This document shows positions 1 to 7,093 of a stretch of DNA of 8,892 nucleotides, one piece after another. The stretch comes from Clostridiales bacterium (lineage in GTDB: Bacteria > Bacillota > Clostridia > Oscillospirales > CAG-382). The stretch lies in assembly GCA_003343885.1 (NCBI GenBank), contig QAKH01000084.1, forward strand, positions 1-8,892, in the 5' to 3' direction. Below the pieces are notes generated by a model, which was given only the letters and a program-made list of their open reading frames with translations, was not told where the DNA came from and did no database searches. The position numbers were made by a program, and so were the translations under genes. Positions within the stretch are counted from its first letter, which is position 1; each line of letters opens with the position of its first letter.

Positions 1-354
1 CAGCATTGCGGTGATAAGCATGATGATTACGTGGAAAGAACACAGAACTACTTGTTCGACAAATCATTGGAGCTCATCGAGGCTGGAATCAACGTAGTTC
101 TTGATTGGGGCTTCTGGATGAAAGAAGAACGTGACTATGCTCGCGAGTTTTATAATGGCCGAAATATAGAGTGCGAATTCCATTACATTGATATTAGCGA
201 TGAGACTTGGAAGGCACGCTTAATGAAAAGAAACAGTGCAATATTAGCCGAAGAAACAAGTGCCTATTATGTTGATGATAATCTTGCTGCTAAATTTGGT
301 GCTCTATTTGAAAAACCAAGCAGAGATGAAATTGACGTGTGGGTTGAGCAATAA
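1..354 (+). CDS. AAA-family P-loop kinase-like ATPase, 5'-truncated
   Basis: The frame is open from the first base of the window, so this is the C-terminal 117 residues of a gene that begins upstream. The first internal GTG at 31 lacks a clear ribosome binding site and is not a credible start. The segment VVLDWGFW fits the Walker-B-like strand of small AAA_33/zeta-toxin-like kinases. WKARLMKRN looks like the arginine-bearing lid helix that follows in this family (predicted nucleotide or small-molecule kinases, including chloramphenicol phosphotransferase-like enzymes). The N-terminal P-loop would lie outside the window and cannot be checked. The next gene starts 27 bp after the stop, so the two are probably co-transcribed. 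Seen: open frame and motif-like segments. Known: AAA_33 proteins phosphorylate small molecules or RNA ends. The substrate is unknown. Confidence 0.72.
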   Translation, partial: QHCGDKHDDYVERTQNYLFDKSLELIEAGINVVLDWGFWMKEERDYAREFYNGRNIECEFHYIDISDETWKARLMKRNSAILAEETSAYYVDDNLAAKFGALFEKPSRDEIDVWVEQ

Positions 355-366
355 GGGCAAGTTCCC

Positions 367-372
367 GGGAGG
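367..372 (+). promoter_or_regulatory. Ribosome binding site deciding the phosphotransferase start
   Basis: GGGAGG lies directly against the ATG at 373 but 9 bp before the in-frame ATG at 382. Normal spacing therefore favours the start at 382 over 373. Confidence 0.7.
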
Positions 373-381
373 ATGCCACAG

Positions 382-1257
382 ATGAATTTTGTAACAAAAG
401 AACCGATAAACAAAGGCTGGTCCGGTGATAAGAAATACTGTGTTACTGATGAGAATGGAAATCGGTATCTTCTGCGTATTTCGGATATAGCGGAATATGA
501 TAAGAAACAGTCTGAATTCAATATGATGCAACAGGTGTCGGCTCTTGGTGTTCCCATGTGTCAGCCAATCGAGTTCGGGGTCTGTGATGAAGGCGTGTAT
601 TCCATTCAGAGCTGGATTGACGGCGAAGATGCGGAGGATATTATACCAACACTTTCAGATACCGAGCAGTATGTCTACGGTTTGGAAGCCGGTCACATTC
701 TGCGTAGAATTCATTCCATACCGGCTCCGGCGGCGCAGGAGGATTGGGAAGTTTGGTTTAACCGTAAAATGGATTACAAAATAAAGAAATATACCGAGTG
801 TCCTCTGAAATATGAAAACGGGCAGGCATTTATCGACTACATAAACGAGAACCGACATTTGCTGAAAAACAGGCCGCAGACCTATCAGCACGGCGACTAC
901 CACATAGGCAATATGATGATCGATAGTAACGGCAAGCTCTATATCATAGACTTTAACCGTAACGACTACGGTGATCCATGGGAAGAATTCAATCGTATTG
1001 TCTGGGGTGCTCAAAAGTCTCCGATCTTTGCCTCCGGTATGGTAAACGGATACTTTGATAGTGATGTGCCTCTGGAGTTCTGGAAATTGCTCGCACTCTA
1101 TATCAGCAGTAATACTTTATCATCACTCCCTTGGGCAATTCCTTTTGGTACGGATCAGATTGAGGTCATGGTCAATCAAGCAAAGAAAGTGCTGTCGTGG
1201 TATGACAACATGAGGAATCCAGTACCGACGTGGTACTCTAAGAGTTGCAGTTTATAA
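382..1257 (+). CDS. Aminoglycoside phosphotransferase (APH)-family kinase
   Basis: A 291-residue protein with the protein-kinase-like APH fold. The Brenner motif is intact at residues 170-177 (HGDYHIGN): Asp172 is the expected catalytic base, and His174 and Asn177 are in place. The metal-binding DFG-equivalent is IIDFNR, with Asp190. The N-terminal lobe shows the strand YLLRIS that usually precedes the nucleotide-binding core. The family transfers phosphate from ATP or GTP to hydroxyls of aminoglycosides, macrolides, choline, sugars and similar small molecules in the cytoplasm. Length is normal for the family. Start 382 is preferred over 373 because of ribosome binding site spacing. This clostridial subtype has no substrate I can assign, so a resistance role should not be assumed. 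The gene lies 27 bp after the kinase-like gene and 30 bp before the methyltransferase, which suggests one transcript. Confidence 0.85.
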   Translation: MNFVTKEPINKGWSGDKKYCVTDENGNRYLLRISDIAEYDKKQSEFNMMQQVSALGVPMCQPIEFGVCDEGVYSIQSWIDGEDAEDIIPTLSDTEQYVYGLEAGHILRRIHSIPAPAAQEDWEVWFNRKMDYKIKKYTECPLKYENGQAFIDYINENRHLLKNRPQTYQHGDYHIGNMMIDSNGKLYIIDFNRNDYGDPWEEFNRIVWGAQKSPIFASGMVNGYFDSDVPLEFWKLLALYISSNTLSSLPWAIPFGTDQIEVMVNQAKKVLSWYDNMRNPVPTWYSKSCSL

Positions 1258-1287
1258 AATTATATTTTTTAGAGTGAGGAAAATTAA

Positions 1288-2034
1288 GTGGAAAACACAC
1301 CTTATTATTTGGTATATGAAAAAAGATACAGAGCAGTTTATGAAGCAGGCGCTGAGCGTTGGGGACATTCACCCGATGACGAGGAACTTTATGCTACGTT
1401 GAAAGCTTGGGTTGAAGACAACCATCTGAAAGGCAAAAGCATTGTTGAATTCGCTTGCGGTGAAGGTGCAAGCGGAGTTATTTTATCGGAGTTAGGCTGC
1501 TATTATACAGGATTCGACATTTCTCCTTCCGCAGTTAAAAAGGCAAATGACACTCTGAAAAATTATCCAAATGCAAGAGCAGATATTCTTGATATGGTGA
1601 AACAACGCCCGGCCGAGACATATGATGCGGCTCTTGATTGTATGGGATTACATATGCTTGTAACGGACGGTGACAGACAAGCTTATTTGAAAAACGCCTT
1701 TTTGTCTCTTAAGGACAATGCACCGATGCTGTTTTACAAAGAGGCATACAGAGATGATGAACACAAAGATCAGATCGTAAAATCTCCTGTTGATTCATAT
1801 GAAGAATGGCTTAACATAACCGGCAATGACTATGATACTCCTTTTGCTCGCAATGTGAATACCATTAACGGTGAATTGGAAGTAATGTTACCGTTGGTTC
1901 CGTCAAGAGAAAATGACAGAGTCGGCTATATGAACGAAATGACCTTTGCTGGCTTTACAGTCGAACGCTTCATTGAAATGGAACCATCAAAAAACATTCC
2001 ATATTCTGCGAGTATTTATGTGAGAAAACCATAA
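1288..2034 (+). CDS. Class I SAM-dependent methyltransferase
   Basis: A 248-residue protein with a Rossmann-type methyltransferase core. Motif I is IVEFACGEG (residues 52-60), the glycine-rich SAM loop. GFDIS follows, with Asp77 as the probable acidic residue contacting the SAM ribose. TYDAALDCMGLHML (111-124) fits the motif IV region. The start is a GTG preceded by GTGAGGA with 7 bp spacing; no better downstream start is evident. The roughly 100-residue C-terminal part has no substrate signature I recognise. It probably methylates a small molecule, but a protein or nucleic acid substrate cannot be excluded. It sits 30 bp after the phosphotransferase and 65 bp before the DUF218 gene, in the same direction, as part of the modifying-enzyme run. 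Confidence 0.82.
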   Translation: MENTPYYLVYEKRYRAVYEAGAERWGHSPDDEELYATLKAWVEDNHLKGKSIVEFACGEGASGVILSELGCYYTGFDISPSAVKKANDTLKNYPNARADILDMVKQRPAETYDAALDCMGLHMLVTDGDRQAYLKNAFLSLKDNAPMLFYKEAYRDDEHKDQIVKSPVDSYEEWLNITGNDYDTPFARNVNTINGELEVMLPLVPSRENDRVGYMNEMTFAGFTVERFIEMEPSKNIPYSASIYVRKP

Positions 2035-2089
2035 TATTAAATTGAGTAATAGTTGTCCGCTTGAAAGTATTATACTTAATAAAGCATAC

Positions 2090-2094
2090 GGAGG
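2090..2094 (+). promoter_or_regulatory. Ribosome binding site deciding the DUF218 start
   Basis: GGAGG lies 5 bp before ATG 2100. The longer reading from TTG 2061 has no comparable site and would add 13 residues unlike the family N-terminus. Confidence 0.75.
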
Positions 2095-2099
2095 ATAAC

Positions 2100-2705
2100 A
2101 TGTCGAATCAAAATCGAATTATTACAGATATCTCCAATTACATATTTATTGCCGATACGCCTGCAAAGGTGGATGCAATTTTTCTTCCGGGCGGTTCACA
2201 TCCTGCGCAGCCTGAGTATGCTGCAAAGCTCTATAATCAGAAATTTGCGAAATGGATTATCCCTTCCGGAGGAGTAAGCGTAAAAACAGGTTATTGGCCC
2301 GGAGTGCGTGAAAAGGCGGATATCTACACAGGTAATTATAAATCTGATTGTGAATTCTTCACGGATGTTCTTCAAAAAAACGGTGTACATTCATCCGCAA
2401 TTATAGATAAAAACAGCTCTGGTCATACGAGAGACAACGCTTTTATGTCGCGAAAGGTTGTTGATAAGCAAGGAATCACTGTAAAAACCGCTATGATCAT
2501 CTGCAAAGCTTTTCACGCACGAAGATGCCTGATGCTCTATCAGATGGCATTTCCGGATGTACAATTTATAGTGTGTCCGGTACACTGTTTTAACATTACC
2601 AAAGAGAATTGGTTTACTACAGAGCAAGGCATTGACCGTGTGCTCGGAGAACTTGCGCGCTGTGGAAATCAGTTTATCGATGACATTAAGGAATATTTAC
2701 TATGA
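2100..2705 (+). CDS. YdcF/SanA-like DUF218 domain protein
   Basis: A 201-residue protein matching the DUF218 (YdcF/SanA/ElyC) pattern throughout. It shows a first strand and loop DAIFLPGGSH (residues 25-34), then a region with AAKLYNQKFAKWIIPSGG (41-58). NSSGHTRDNAF (105-115) corresponds to the conserved S-x-x-T-x-x-N block, and IICKAFHARRCLM (133-145) corresponds to the ITS-x-xH-x-x-R block. No signal peptide or membrane segment is seen, so this is a soluble cytoplasmic form like YdcF rather than a membrane-anchored SanA. YdcF is reported to bind SAM, which would fit neighbours with two methyltransferase domains, but its reaction is unknown. The ATG at 2100 has a good ribosome binding site. 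The stop overlaps the next start as ATGA (2702-2705), implying translational coupling to the acetyltransferase fusion. Confidence 0.8.
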   Translation: MSNQNRIITDISNYIFIADTPAKVDAIFLPGGSHPAQPEYAAKLYNQKFAKWIIPSGGVSVKTGYWPGVREKADIYTGNYKSDCEFFTDVLQKNGVHSSAIIDKNSSGHTRDNAFMSRKVVDKQGITVKTAMIICKAFHARRCLMLYQMAFPDVQFIVCPVHCFNITKENWFTTEQGIDRVLGELARCGNQFIDDIKEYLL

Positions 2706-4102
2706 ATAAATTAATTTTAATCAAACCTTCTGAAGAGTACATGTATGAAATCAGCGCTTACAGACAATCATTTATTGAGCATGATAGTCATTTTAACGGC
2801 GACAGTGGCCTGGAAAAATTTGAAAATATTTCAGAATGGATCAATCATTGTCGTCTTATGGAAAATAAAGAAACTGTTCCAAATCCTAATTGGGTTGAGG
2901 CTGAACAGTTCATGTTGATACGTAAAGGGACGAAACGGATACTCGGTATGATTAATTTCCGTCATCACTTGAACGATTATCTTGCAGAATATGGCGGTCA
3001 TATCGGATATGGCGTTTGTCCTACTGAAAGAAGAAAAGGATATGCAAAAGTTATGCTGACGCTGTGTCTTGAAAAATGCCTTGCAAGGGGGCTAGACAAA
3101 GTACTCATAACTTGTGAAGAAAGTAATGAGGCAAGCAGACGTACTATTCTTTCCTGTGGAGGAAAATTCGAACGAAAGGCAGTAGAAGGAACGAGCGTTT
3201 TAGAGCGCTATTGGATAACTTTGAAAGATAAAATAAACGCTATTGCATATTGCGGACTGGCGTGCTGTGTCTGTTCCGAGAATAAAGATTGTATCGGTTG
3301 TCAGGACGGAGGCTGTGAAATCCACGGTTGGTGCAAGAATTATAACTGTTGTAAAGACAAAGGGCTGAATGGATGCTGGGAATGCACTGAATTTCCATGT
3401 AGCGGCTCTATGCTTGACAAGCCACGCATCCGTGCTTTTGCGGAGTTTGCGAAACGGTACGGCGCAGATGAACTGGAAAAATGCCTCCTCAGAAATAAGG
3501 AGAAAGGCATTGTATATCACTATGAAGGTCAGCTTGTTGGAGATTACGATAAGTGCCAGTCCGAGGAAGAGGTAATTGAAATGATCAAAACAGGTGAAAA
3601 CTTTTTTATAAGATCAGCGGTGCTTGAAGACGCACCGAAATGTGCTGATATTCATATGAGGTCATGGATATTTGCATACAGTCAGTATATACCAATGGAG
3701 ATTATTGAACAACATAACGTACGAAGACCGGCTATGTGGGAAAAAGTCCTTAAGAATAATGTTGATACACATTTTGTGGTAATATACCAAAATAAAATAA
3801 TCGGAATTGTTAGCATCAATCCGCCCAGAGACAAAGATCTTTCCGATTCAGTTTATGAACTGACCGGCCTATATCTTGATCCGGATTACATTGGACAAGG
3901 GTTCGGAAAAAAAACAATGGATTGGGTGAAAAATGAAATATCAACACGAGGATATCGTAAAATATCCCTTTGGGTTCTTTCACAAAATACCAGAGCTAAA
4001 ACTTTTTATGAAAAAAACGGTTTTAAACCTTATGGCAATGTTAAATCAAGCGGATTAGGAGATACATTTGAAGAACGATATATCTGCGAAATAGATGAAT
4101 AA
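2702..4102 (+). CDS. GNAT-DUF3795-GNAT triple-domain fusion
   Basis: A 466-residue protein made of three complete modules. Residues 1-173 are a GNAT acetyltransferase with the acetyl-CoA pyrophosphate loop RRKGYA (110-115). Residues 178-298 are a DUF3795 module with 13 cysteines between 184 and 233, starting YCGLACCVC and ending the cysteine part with CWECTEFPC, then the family's usual tail (GIVYHYEGQLVGDYD, 269-283). Residues 300-466 are a second, different GNAT with loop QGFG (399-402) and the C-terminal block FYEKNGF. Typical free-standing GNATs are 150-180 residues, so both are full length, and the linkers are very short. The start has TAAGGA 9 bp upstream and overlaps the previous stop by 4 bp. 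GNATs acetylate amines on small molecules or proteins; DUF3795 has no established function, and its cysteines suggest zinc or Fe-S binding. A natural fusion is most likely; loss of stop codons between former separate genes is the alternative. Confidence 0.85.
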   Translation: MNKLILIKPSEEYMYEISAYRQSFIEHDSHFNGDSGLEKFENISEWINHCRLMENKETVPNPNWVEAEQFMLIRKGTKRILGMINFRHHLNDYLAEYGGHIGYGVCPTERRKGYAKVMLTLCLEKCLARGLDKVLITCEESNEASRRTILSCGGKFERKAVEGTSVLERYWITLKDKINAIAYCGLACCVCSENKDCIGCQDGGCEIHGWCKNYNCCKDKGLNGCWECTEFPCSGSMLDKPRIRAFAEFAKRYGADELEKCLLRNKEKGIVYHYEGQLVGDYDKCQSEEEVIEMIKTGENFFIRSAVLEDAPKCADIHMRSWIFAYSQYIPMEIIEQHNVRRPAMWEKVLKNNVDTHFVVIYQNKIIGIVSINPPRDKDLSDSVYELTGLYLDPDYIGQGFGKKTMDWVKNEISTRGYRKISLWVLSQNTRAKTFYEKNGFKPYGNVKSSGLGDTFEERYICEIDE

Positions 4103-4120
4103 AGAATAGGTGTGGTGATT

Positions 4121-4318
4121 TTGAAAAATGTCGGCTGGCGGCATATTGATCATTGCGGAAACTGCGGATCATGTGGTGGCTGCAAGGAAAAAGTGATTTT
4201 CGGGAAGAGTTTTCCGAGTGTGTGCGGATGTACTTTCAGAATTGACAATACTGTTCAGACAGATCTGCTATTCCTCAAAGAAATGGTTGATCTGTCGATT
4301 AAGGAGAAAAACGAATGA
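4121..4318 (+). CDS. Small cysteine-rich CxxCxxCxxC protein
   Basis: A 65-residue protein counted from TTG 4121. GTG at 4112 or 4115 are in-frame alternatives, but the anti-SD-like stretch AGGTGTGGTGAT runs over them and fits TTG 4121 better. The N-terminal half holds HCGNCGSCGGC, four cysteines at three-residue spacing (12, 15, 18, 21), followed by a CGC pair (35, 37). The C-terminal third is cysteine-free and looks helical. The pattern suggests an Fe-S cluster or a zinc site, but I do not recognise the family. It lies 18 bp after the GNAT fusion and overlaps the next gene by ATGA, so it is made together with the S51 fusion protein. That supports a real gene despite its size. It may be a metal or electron-transfer partner of the flanking DUF3795 proteins; this is inference. 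Confidence 0.68.
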   Translation: MKNVGWRHIDHCGNCGSCGGCKEKVIFGKSFPSVCGCTFRIDNTVQTDLLFLKEMVDLSIKEKNE

Positions 4319-5796
4319 AATTGATTTTATCATCATGTGATTTCAGAAATGAAAAATCGTGCGCAGCAATACATAGAAATCTTCCGAAAAATATATCAGA
4401 TTGCCGTGTGTTGTTTTTTCCGAACGAAAAAGCTACTATAGAAGCAATACGTAGCGGTAAATACGATTATCGAATGCAATCTTTTGGTTTTACGAAAAAC
4501 AATATACATATATTTGATTATACCAACCCGGAAATGTTTAATAACCTTGATATAGATGTTATTTATATCAGCGGCGGCAATACTTTTGCAACACTCGGGC
4601 GAATCCGCAGCTGCGAATTTGACACTCAAATTGTTCGCTATGTAAAATCGGGTGTCACGTATATCGGCGGAAGCGCAGGTGCGCATATTGCGTCTCAGAA
4701 CATTGAGCATGTGTCCGCTTTTGATCCTGTGCCAGAAGGTATGACAGAGTTTAGAGGATTGGGGTTATTTGATGGAATACTGATATGCCACTACACAGAA
4801 GCGCGCAAAACTTTATATGACAGATTGAAAGCAGACGGGAAATACAATATTTATGCACTTACCGATAATGATTCCTTGGTCATATGTTCTGAAAGTAATG
4901 AAATAATCGATCACTACGACCGTCTGATTGACGAAAATAACGACCCGGTACATGATCCGGAGCCTCTCAAGGCGTATATGGACAAATGGGACGGACAGAA
5001 ATTTATTGATAAAATGCAACTTAACAAAAACAAGTCAGTGCTTGAAATAGGTGTCGGCACAGGGCGATTAGCTACGAGAACTGCACCGCTATGCGGCGAG
5101 TTTTACGGCATTGACATCTCTCTCAAGACTATTGCTAAAGCTAAAAACAATCTTAATAAATTTAAAAATGTGACTTTGATTTGCGCAGATTTTCTAAATT
5201 ACATATTCGATCAGTCGTTTGATGTAATATATTCTTCTCTCACGTTTATGCATATTGAAGAAAAGTATAACGCAATTAAAAAAGCTGCAGATCTTTTGAA
5301 TGACGAAGGATTGTTTGTTCTGTCTGTCGATAAAAATCAAAGTGAGTACATTGATTACGGAACGCGAAAAATTAAGGTGTTTCCTGACGACGCTGATACC
5401 ATAGCCGACTACATTACTGCGGCCGGACTTTATATTTCCGAACGCTATGAAACAGAGTTTGCAAACATATTTGTAGCCAAGAAAGAGTGTAAATGTTGTT
5501 GCGGTCATGACTGTGCAAGGTGTGTTACATATATCGCAACGCAAAAGAATGACGATAATTTGCGAAGGCAGTCTCAGAGATTTTATAAAGAGCAATTCGG
5601 ACTGGATATTCCGCTTGAAAAATGCAACTGCAACGGCGGCAGATCGGACAATATATTTGAGCTTTGCAAAGAGTGTCCTTTTGTCAAGTGCTGTAAACAG
5701 CATAACGTCGATTCTTGCAGTAAGTGTCCGGAATATCCGTGCAAAGAGATTTCGGATTATAAAGCAAAGTATGTAAACAAAGTTAATCAGATATAA
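4315..5796 (+). CDS. Peptidase S51 - SAM methyltransferase - DUF3795 fusion
   Basis: A 493-residue three-module protein. Residues 1 to about 210 match peptidase S51 (PepE/cyanophycinase-like). They contain the strand IDVIYISGGNTF (80-91), the nucleophile elbow IGGSAGAH with Ser120, the probable catalytic His159 in LICHYTEAR, and the conserved block ALTDND (181-186). Residues about 220-390 are a class I methyltransferase with motif I VLEIGVGTG (242-250) and GIDIS with Asp267. Residues about 391-493 are a DUF3795-type module with 15 cysteines, ending CSKCPEYPC (468-476), the same closing pattern as in the GNAT fusion. S51 peptidases cleave short Asp-containing peptides or related bonds. The catalytic serine and histidine and the SAM loop are intact, so both enzyme modules look active. 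The start has AAGGAG 8 bp upstream and a 4-bp overlap with the preceding small gene. A single chain joining hydrolysis, methyl transfer and a metal-binding module is unusual, and the substrate is unknown. Confidence 0.83.
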   Translation: MKLILSSCDFRNEKSCAAIHRNLPKNISDCRVLFFPNEKATIEAIRSGKYDYRMQSFGFTKNNIHIFDYTNPEMFNNLDIDVIYISGGNTFATLGRIRSCEFDTQIVRYVKSGVTYIGGSAGAHIASQNIEHVSAFDPVPEGMTEFRGLGLFDGILICHYTEARKTLYDRLKADGKYNIYALTDNDSLVICSESNEIIDHYDRLIDENNDPVHDPEPLKAYMDKWDGQKFIDKMQLNKNKSVLEIGVGTGRLATRTAPLCGEFYGIDISLKTIAKAKNNLNKFKNVTLICADFLNYIFDQSFDVIYSSLTFMHIEEKYNAIKKAADLLNDEGLFVLSVDKNQSEYIDYGTRKIKVFPDDADTIADYITAAGLYISERYETEFANIFVAKKECKCCCGHDCARCVTYIATQKNDDNLRRQSQRFYKEQFGLDIPLEKCNCNGGRSDNIFELCKECPFVKCCKQHNVDSCSKCPEYPCKEISDYKAKYVNKVNQI

Positions 5797-5826
5797 TGCA
5801 AAATACCACTTCTCGGAGGATAAAAA

Positions 5827-6873
5827 ATGGACGTAAAAATTATTTCTCTCCGTATGGAGCGACAGCACCTTATTCATAAGGCAAACGAGGACGAATACAT
5901 AAAATTATACCGCGATACGCAACCCGGACAAAACGTGTACTGGAACGGATTCGGACAGCCGCCTACCCTTTCCCACCGTGCAAGCTTTGATGATATCGAG
6001 TTTAATCGCAAGCGTCAGCTTGAGCGCAAACTGGTTAAAGGGCGTTTCGCCGGCGGCAATTTAGGCTGGATAGTGCCTGAAGATCTTGAGCTTTTTGCAG
6101 GATTGTACCGAAAAAAGCTTGTTAAGCCAACCCCAAATCAGCTTAGTTTACTTGAACTTATTGAGCGTGACGGACCTCTTAATATTCAGCAAATAAAACA
6201 GGAAACCGGACTGCTTGTTAAAACCATTACTCCGGTACTTCATCGTCTTCAGGAGGCTTTCCTGATTTATGAAGATCAGTACGACGGTGAATGGGACAGA
6301 GGATGGTACTTATTCGAAGAAATGTTTCCGCAGGCCGATATAGAAAAATACACAAAGAAACAGGCGCTCAAAATTGTACTGCAACGGTTTGCATACCGTC
6401 TTGTATGGTTTGACACTGCTATGGCAAAATCGTTCTATAAAATTTCCGAAAGAGAAATCAGAGAAGCAGCAGACGAGTTAGTGTCCGAAGAGATATTTAC
6501 GCAGAGCGGTGACGGGTATTTGCTTAAGAGAGACGCAAATTTACTTGAAAGCTACACACCAAAGGAATTGAACTTTGTATATGCGATTCATCGCAATGAT
6601 ATACTTTACAAGGCACACGAACACATTCTGAAAGCTTTATCACAAAAATGGACAAACGGGCTCCTTTACGATCATGAGCCTCTGCAATATCTGTTGATTG
6701 ACGGTAAGTTTCACGGAGCTTCAGTCGGACATTTCCGCAACGGTCCGTATGATCTCAATGACGTGGTATGTGATTTGCCAGACGCTGATAAAAGAAAAAT
6801 AGAAATAATAAACGCTTTGAAGGAAGTCAACGACGGCAGATTTCCTCTGCGCTTTATGGGGGAATTACTGTAA
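5827..6873 (+). CDS. AlkZ/YcaQ-related winged-helix protein
   Basis: A 348-residue protein that resembles the HTH_42 (AlkZ/AlkX-YcaQ) group. It has a basic N-terminal part, then tandem winged-helix-like segments at about 101-150 (LSLLELIERDGPLNIQQIK) and 178-235. The C-terminal domain carries YLLIDGKFHGASVG (288-301). AlkZ enzymes are monofunctional DNA glycosylases that unhook bulky alkyl adducts and interstrand crosslinks, and in producers they protect against compounds such as azinomycin. I could not identify with certainty the QxQ or QxD catalytic motif of proven members, so this may be an AlkZ-related protein with a different job, such as DNA binding or regulation. ATG 5827 has GGAGGA 6 bp upstream. 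It lies 30 bp after the S51 fusion and is the last gene of the run. Assignment is by overall pattern only. Confidence 0.65.
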   Translation: MDVKIISLRMERQHLIHKANEDEYIKLYRDTQPGQNVYWNGFGQPPTLSHRASFDDIEFNRKRQLERKLVKGRFAGGNLGWIVPEDLELFAGLYRKKLVKPTPNQLSLLELIERDGPLNIQQIKQETGLLVKTITPVLHRLQEAFLIYEDQYDGEWDRGWYLFEEMFPQADIEKYTKKQALKIVLQRFAYRLVWFDTAMAKSFYKISEREIREAADELVSEEIFTQSGDGYLLKRDANLLESYTPKELNFVYAIHRNDILYKAHEHILKALSQKWTNGLLYDHEPLQYLLIDGKFHGASVGHFRNGPYDLNDVVCDLPDADKRKIEIINALKEVNDGRFPLRFMGELL

Positions 6874-7001
6874 ATTTATATTTTCAGGATAACAACAAGC
6901 GTCGCGTGTACAATAACCTTTAGTTGAGCTGTGGGGTATTTGTTTGTGCAAGATATTTCTGTTGGTTTACGTTAAAATTATGAATTCTACTCTTAATACA
7001 T

Positions 7002-7024
7002 AAAATCAGGATATCTGATTTTTT
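7002..7024 (+). terminator. Intrinsic terminator of the plus-strand run
   Basis: AAAATCAG (7002-7009) pairs perfectly with CTGATTTT (7015-7022) around a 5-base loop, and six T residues cover 7019-7024. The stem is AT-rich and only moderately strong. It lies about 130 bp after the AlkZ-related gene and is the first candidate terminator downstream of it. Confidence 0.55.
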
Positions 7025-7035
7025 CAAACTCGTAC

Positions 7036-7065
7036 AAAAGAAAACGGACGGTCACAGACCGTCCG
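7036..7065 (-). terminator. Strong intrinsic terminator of the HU gene
   Basis: A perfect 9-bp GC-rich stem CGGACGGTC/GACCGTCCG (7045-7053 and 7057-7065) with a 3-base loop. Read on the minus strand it is followed by TTTTCTTTT, as expected for a Rho-independent terminator. On the plus strand no T-run follows, so it serves HU. It begins 28 bp beyond the HU stop. Confidence 0.88.
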
Positions 7066-7093
7066 AGTAAACCAAGGATACTTTAGGTTAAAA

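Noticed and set aside
1222..1238. 6-bp inverted repeat AGTACC/GGTACT near the end of the phosphotransferase gene
   Set aside because: Lies within coding sequence and has no following T-run or other context.
1253..1270. Possible terminator after the phosphotransferase (TATAA/TTATA then T-run)
   Set aside because: Five A/T pairs and a 2-base loop are too weak for an intrinsic terminator.
2065..2077. 13-bp palindrome AAGTATTATACTT as an operator or promoter before the DUF218 gene
   Set aside because: No -35 hexamer at proper spacing, short and AT-rich; chance is the simpler explanation.
2061..2099. TTG start giving a longer DUF218 protein
   Set aside because: No ribosome binding site fits TTG 2061, whereas ATG 2100 has GGAGG at 5 bp; the extra 13 residues do not look like the family.
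5194..5877. Long minus-strand open frame (227 codons)
   Set aside because: It is antisense to the methyltransferase and DUF3795 parts of a well-supported gene, its composition is explained by the reverse of that gene, and no ribosome binding site or family match is seen.
1..6873. Integron-like cassette array or CRISPR-like repeats between the modifying-enzyme genes
   Set aside because: The intergenic gaps are short and share no recurring sequence or attC-like inverted repeats.
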